Positions 60,194 through 64,000 of a stretch of 64,000 bases of DNA are shown here, piece after piece. The notes beneath the pieces are model-generated. The model did no database searches, was not told the origin of the DNA, and saw only the letters and a list, made by a program, of their open reading frames with translations. Numbering within the stretch: the stretch's first letter is position 1; each line of letters starts with the position of its first letter. Source of the stretch: Euryarchaeota archaeon UBA58 (GTDB lineage: Archaea > Thermoplasmatota > Poseidoniia > Poseidoniales > Thalassarchaeaceae); the NCBI GenBank assembly GCA_002498525.1, contig DAHR01000005.1, forward strand, positions 95,240-159,239. The letters run 5' to 3'. Made by a program: the position numbers and the translations under genes.

Positions 60194-63100
60194 ATGGGTA
60201 TGTCGACTCCGGTTCATTCATTCGAGGTTACTACCCGAGACCTCGAGGGACTTCCAGATGCGCGCGGCGACTCGGTCAAATTGATGTTTGAATCGAATTA
60301 TGGAGTTGACGTTGGCGCGGTTCGAGTGATCTTAGGCTACCAGATTCGTGCCACGCTGACCTCCGAAGAAGCGGAACGAGTGGTATACGATTTATTCGCC
60401 GACCCGGTGATTGAGCGGGGCAGCGTCGACAGCCCCCTGCTGGATGACAAATCAGTCTTCCCGGATTCTCCTCAGATAGTCATCGCGACCGGATTCAAGC
60501 CCGGCGTCACCGACAATGCAGCGCAAGCCGGACTCGACGGACTACTGACGATATTCCCGCACCTGGCAGGACGAGCGGAGATGGTGACCAGCCGAACATA
60601 TCTATTCTGGGGGGTGCCGGAAGGAACCACTACTGAATGGTTGGCGAGCAAGTTGCACAATCCGATGATAGAGCGAGCGAAAATCGCACAAAGAGCTGAC
60701 TGCCAAGCTGGAAACTGGCCAACATTGGACTTTCCCGACCGCCAACCATTGAGTCATCAAGAGCCGTCGGTCGTCGATCTCGAAGTATCCAACGAAGATC
60801 TGGTCGAGATCAGCGAGACCGGCCTTCTAGCACTGAACCTCGACGAGATGCAAGCGATCCAGAGGCACTACCGAAGTGACGAAGTCAGGGCTGCGAGAGA
60901 GGTGAGGGGGCTGGTTCCAAACGCACCGACCGATGTCGAGCTCGAGTGTCTGGCACAGACTTGGTCAGAGCATTGCTCACACAAGATATTCGCTGCCAGA
61001 ATCCATCATGTCGACACTGAGACCGGAGAAGATTCGACTATTGATTCACTATTCAAGACGCACATCATGAAGCCTACGCTGGACATTCAATCAGAGGTCG
61101 ATTGGCTGCTTTCGATCTTCCATGACAACTCCGGAGTCATCGCTTGGAATGACGATTGGAGTCTTTGCATGAAGGCAGAAACCCATAATTCTCCGAGCGC
61201 ACTGGACCCATTTGGCGGCGCCATAACGGGTATCGTTGGTGTCAATCGCGATATTCTGGGGACGGGCCTGGGCGCGCGTCCGATTGCGAATACCGATATC
61301 TTCTGTTTCGGCCCACCAGATTATTCCGGCAAGATTCCCGAAGGACTTTTCCACCCCTCACGTGTCTTCCGAGGCGTTCACGCGGGCGTCCGGGCCGGAG
61401 GAAACGAGTCTGGTATTCCTACTGTCAATGGGGCGATCATCTTTGATGATCGATACTTGGGCAAACCGCTCGTCTATTGTGGGACGGTAGGTATGATGCC
61501 TCGTCGTTTGCCCGATGGAAGAGAGTCTCACATCAAGACCCCGACACCTGGCGATATCGTCTACATGGTTGGCGGCAGAGTTGGTTCCGATGGAATTCAC
61601 GGCGCCACATTCTCGAGCATCGTGCTGACGGAAGAGAGTCCATCTTCGGCGGTTCAGATAGGCGACCCGATCACTCAGAAGAAGATGGTCGACATGATTC
61701 TGGAGGCACGCGACAGCGGCCTCATCCAAGTCATCACCGACAATGGTGCTGGCGGCCTTTCGAGCAGCGTCGGCGAGATGGCAGAGTTGACCGGCGGGGC
61801 GGATCTGGATCTCTCGGTCGTGCCGCTGAAACAAGCTGGGCTCTCGGCCTGGGAGATTCTCGTCTCGGAGTCGCAAGAGCGCATGACGGTGGGTGTGAGA
61901 CCGGCTGACTGCGAAGCGTTCGAGGCACTCGCGGCGCTGCACGAAGTCGAGGCGACGGCAGTCGGAACCTTCACCGATTCCGGCTCATTCATAGTCCGAT
62001 TCGGTGAACAGACCGTAGCCGATTTGCCGATTTCATTCCTCTATGGCGGCTGCCCCCAACTGCAACTCGAATCCGAATGGACACCCCCCGTTCACGAGCC
62101 AATCATCTTCCCTCGATGCGATGCAGCCGGCATGGGTGAGATTCTGCACCGGTTGATGGCGCGCCCGAATATCGCCAGCAAGGAATGGTGGGTGCGCTCA
62201 TACGATCACGAAGTCATCGCCCAATCTGTCATCAAGCCTTTCTGTGGCGTGAATCACGATGCTCCGGGCGATGCAGCGGTACTCGCGCCGATTCAAGGCC
62301 AGACCCAAGGCGCGGTGATTTCGAATGGTATAGTTCCGAGATATTCAGACATCGATGCATTTGCCATGGTAGCGGCCAGCGTTGACGAAGCACTGCGAAA
62401 TGCTGTCTGCGTCGGCGTCGATCTCGACCTTATCGCTGGCCTCGACAATTTCTGTTGGCCCGACCCTGTGGAATCCGCAACAACCCCTGACGGCCGCTAC
62501 AAACTCGCACAACTAGTGCGTGCCAACCGTGCCTTGGATGAGGTATGTCGAGCCTACAATCTACCGTGCATCAGTGGCAAGGATTCGATGAAGAATGATG
62601 TTGTGATGTACGGTGAGAAGATCAGCGTTCCACCTACTATGCTGTTCAGTTTGATCGGCAACCATGTCGATGTGCGAAAGGCGGTTTCAAGTGATTTCAA
62701 GAAGGCAGGTGACCTAATCTATCTTCTCGGTGAAACCCACCAAGAATTAGGGGCGAGCGAGCTCGCCTTCATGCTCAGAGACGAGTCTGACGGAATGAGT
62801 GGAATAGGGGGCGACATACCGCAGATCGAAACAGGGCGCAACATGGCGATGTACCGCGCTTTGACTGCAGCGATGAGCCAAGGACTGGTAGCCAGCGCAC
62901 ACGATTGCAGTGACGGGGGGCTCGCCGCAGCACTGGCAGAGTGCTGCTTCGGCGCCGACTCTGGAGCAACCATCGATATCGCTGGACTTGAGAGTGACTG
63001 CAGCCATCTCGACGAGTGGGGCGCACTGTTTGGAGAGAGTCTCGGGCGTATTCTCGTCAGCATCGCAGCCAATCAGGAGGAAGCATTCCTCAAGGCGATG

Positions 63101-63247
63101 GCTGGCAATTCCTGCACCTTGTTAGGGGCGGTGGGGGAGGGCGATGACATCACTATCAATTATCGTGAAACCGAGGTGCTGCAAGCCTCAATGGATGCAC
63201 TCAGAACTGCCTGGCAAGGTACACTCGATGGGGGTACGAACCAATGA
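60194..63247 (+). CDS. purL: Phosphoribosylformylglycinamidine synthase, PurS-PurL fusion
   Basis: The 1017-residue protein makes formylglycinamidine ribonucleotide in purine synthesis. The N-terminal 210 residues resemble PurS-like/FGAR N-domains (DARGDSVKLMFESNYGVDV; VERVVYDLFADPVIERG-like). The synthetase core begins TWSEHCSHKIF and has KAETHNSPSALDPFGGA, GGRVGSDGIHGATFSS, VITDNGAGGLSSSVGE and CISGKDSMKNDV. Most archaea keep PurS and PurL separate, and the small PurL is about 720 residues, so this is a fused form without the amidotransferase. It overlaps purQ by four bases (ATGA). Confidence 0.95.
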   Translation: MGMSTPVHSFEVTTRDLEGLPDARGDSVKLMFESNYGVDVGAVRVILGYQIRATLTSEEAERVVYDLFADPVIERGSVDSPLLDDKSVFPDSPQIVIATGFKPGVTDNAAQAGLDGLLTIFPHLAGRAEMVTSRTYLFWGVPEGTTTEWLASKLHNPMIERAKIAQRADCQAGNWPTLDFPDRQPLSHQEPSVVDLEVSNEDLVEISETGLLALNLDEMQAIQRHYRSDEVRAAREVRGLVPNAPTDVELECLAQTWSEHCSHKIFAARIHHVDTETGEDSTIDSLFKTHIMKPTLDIQSEVDWLLSIFHDNSGVIAWNDDWSLCMKAETHNSPSALDPFGGAITGIVGVNRDILGTGLGARPIANTDIFCFGPPDYSGKIPEGLFHPSRVFRGVHAGVRAGGNESGIPTVNGAIIFDDRYLGKPLVYCGTVGMMPRRLPDGRESHIKTPTPGDIVYMVGGRVGSDGIHGATFSSIVLTEESPSSAVQIGDPITQKKMVDMILEARDSGLIQVITDNGAGGLSSSVGEMAELTGGADLDLSVVPLKQAGLSAWEILVSESQERMTVGVRPADCEAFEALAALHEVEATAVGTFTDSGSFIVRFGEQTVADLPISFLYGGCPQLQLESEWTPPVHEPIIFPRCDAAGMGEILHRLMARPNIASKEWWVRSYDHEVIAQSVIKPFCGVNHDAPGDAAVLAPIQGQTQGAVISNGIVPRYSDIDAFAMVAASVDEALRNAVCVGVDLDLIAGLDNFCWPDPVESATTPDGRYKLAQLVRANRALDEVCRAYNLPCISGKDSMKNDVVMYGEKISVPPTMLFSLIGNHVDVRKAVSSDFKKAGDLIYLLGETHQELGASELAFMLRDESDGMSGIGGDIPQIETGRNMAMYRALTAAMSQGLVASAHDCSDGGLAAALAECCFGADSGATIDIAGLESDCSHLDEWGALFGESLGRILVSIAANQEEAFLKAMAGNSCTLLGAVGEGDDITINYRETEVLQASMDALRTAWQGTLDGGTNQ

Positions 63248-64000
63248 TTGATCAACCACGAGTGGCAGTCCTGTCCGGCTTCGGGATCAATTGTGAAACT
63301 GAGACCATAGCGGTCTTCGAGATGGCTGGTGCGATTGCCGAGCGAGTTCACGTCAACCGACTCGTCAATGGTGAATTGAGCCTCGAAGACTACCACATCA
63401 TGGCCGTTCCTGGCGGATTCTCATTCGGAGATCACCTTGGCAGCGGACGATTGATGGGCAACCGCCTTCGCTTCGGATTGCGCGAGCAGGTTCGCGAATT
63501 CGTCAAAGCAGGCAAACCAGTGATAGGTATCTGCAACGGCTTCCAAGTCCTTGTCAAAATGGGCCTCCTCCCTGGTGATGAAGAGGTCAGCCTGACCCAG
63601 ACAGCATCCTTGGCACTGAACGACAGTGGGCATTACGAAAATCGTTGGGCTACCCTGGAGTTCGACCCCAACAGCCCATGCATTTGGACCAAGGGTCTGA
63701 TTCGCATCCGAGTGCCAGTTCGTCATGGTGAAGGAAAGTTCGTCACCGATAACCGAGCACTCCTCGATGAGTGGGCCGAATCCGGTCAATTGGCTGTGCG
63801 CTACGTCGACCCGAAGTCCACTTATCCTGCGAGCTCGGACGAAGTACTTCCATACCCGATCTCGCCAAACCAGAGCTGGCGCAACATAGCCGGTGTTTGT
63901 GACCCATCGGGCCTCGTATTCGGCCTGATGCCACATCCGGAAGCCAACCATTCCACATGGCTAGGAGCGACGTGGACACGTGAACTAGCGAGTCCCGAAG
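63244..64000 (+). CDS. purQ: Phosphoribosylformylglycinamidine synthase amidotransferase PurQ (partial)
   Basis: The glutaminase subunit of FGAR amidotransferase is open at the window end with 252 residues visible. The nucleophile cysteine lies in PVIGICNGFQVLVKMG and the catalytic His/Glu in LMPHPEANHST. VPGGFSFGDHLGSGRLM is the typical PurQ glycine-rich part. The ATG at 63244 overlaps the stop of purL, so the two are translationally coupled. At this length it is longer than the usual PurQ (about 220-230) and belongs to the larger PurQ class. Confidence 0.94.
   Translation, partial: MIDQPRVAVLSGFGINCETETIAVFEMAGAIAERVHVNRLVNGELSLEDYHIMAVPGGFSFGDHLGSGRLMGNRLRFGLREQVREFVKAGKPVIGICNGFQVLVKMGLLPGDEEVSLTQTASLALNDSGHYENRWATLEFDPNSPCIWTKGLIRIRVPVRHGEGKFVTDNRALLDEWAESGQLAVRYVDPKSTYPASSDEVLPYPISPNQSWRNIAGVCDPSGLVFGLMPHPEANHSTWLGATWTRELASPE

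Overview
The window looks like a chromosomal piece of a planktonic euryarchaeon of the Thermoplasmatota side, most likely Marine Group II (Poseidoniales). The archaeal signature genes are a TFB, both topoisomerase VI subunits, geranylgeranylglyceryl phosphate synthase, a geranylgeranyl reductase, Trm5, diphthine synthase, prefoldin alpha, FtsY, ribosomal protein L18a/LX and a clamp-loader subunit. The lineage is an inference from gene content, from many short-leader or leaderless starts behind TATA boxes, and from base composition (roughly 55% GC judged by eye). Nothing in the window fixes the species. Coding density is very high: no gap exceeds about 180 bases, and there is no CRISPR array, rRNA or insertion sequence.

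Layout. 1-8.5 kb: TFB (cut by the window edge), a one-chain aconitase-family enzyme, a PPOX-fold flavoprotein, the topoisomerase VI B-A operon, a two-pass membrane protein and an HTH regulator. 8.5-13.6 kb: one giant surface protein with a propeller, an inserted von Willebrand A-type domain and a C-terminal membrane anchor. 13.7-19.4 kb: a minus-strand run with an acyltransferase of the glycerol-phosphate acyltransferase type, a HIT hydrolase, a fumarate-reductase-like flavoprotein and a membrane protein. 19.4-23.9 kb: tRNA-Arg, a divergent RFC subunit, an RpoP-like double zinc ribbon, GMP synthase amidotransferase, tRNA-Asp, and a two-gene unit of zinc-finger-like proteins with a recent internal duplication. 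23.9-35.3 kb: Trm5/Dph5 with overlapping divergent starts, an amino-acid module (Lrp, PLP enzyme, LysE), CutA, geranylgeranyl reductase, a HAD phosphatase, a PCMT-TPR fusion and an SDR epimerase. 35.3-49.2 kb: twin BNR lipoproteins, LysE, a Bax-inhibitor-like protein, UvrA, MoeA, TauE, a Pro/Lys-rich protein, purine salvage (apt plus an NCS2 permease) and a beta-CASP nuclease. 49.4-52.0 kb: ferredoxin, a Rossmann-like protein and GGGP synthase in one overlapping operon, a coiled-coil protein and L18a. 52.0-56.3 kb: a sulfation locus with two sulfotransferases, CysQ and an APS kinase fused to a nucleotidyltransferase. 56.4-64 kb: prefoldin alpha, FtsY, a pseudo-receiver membrane protein, OMP decarboxylase, a PurS-PurL fusion and PurQ (cut by the window edge).

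Three themes stand out. First, the sulfation locus sits between L18a and prefoldin-alpha/FtsY, genes that are neighbours in many archaea, and its first gene is strikingly AT-rich, so it looks like a cargo insertion for sulfating a surface glycan or lipid. Second, archaeal ether-lipid enzymes occur together with an acyltransferase of bacterial/eukaryotic ester-lipid type, which bears on the lipid divide. Third, a duplicated zinc-finger gene sits directly behind tRNA-Asp, beside a partial copy of the tRNA 3' end.
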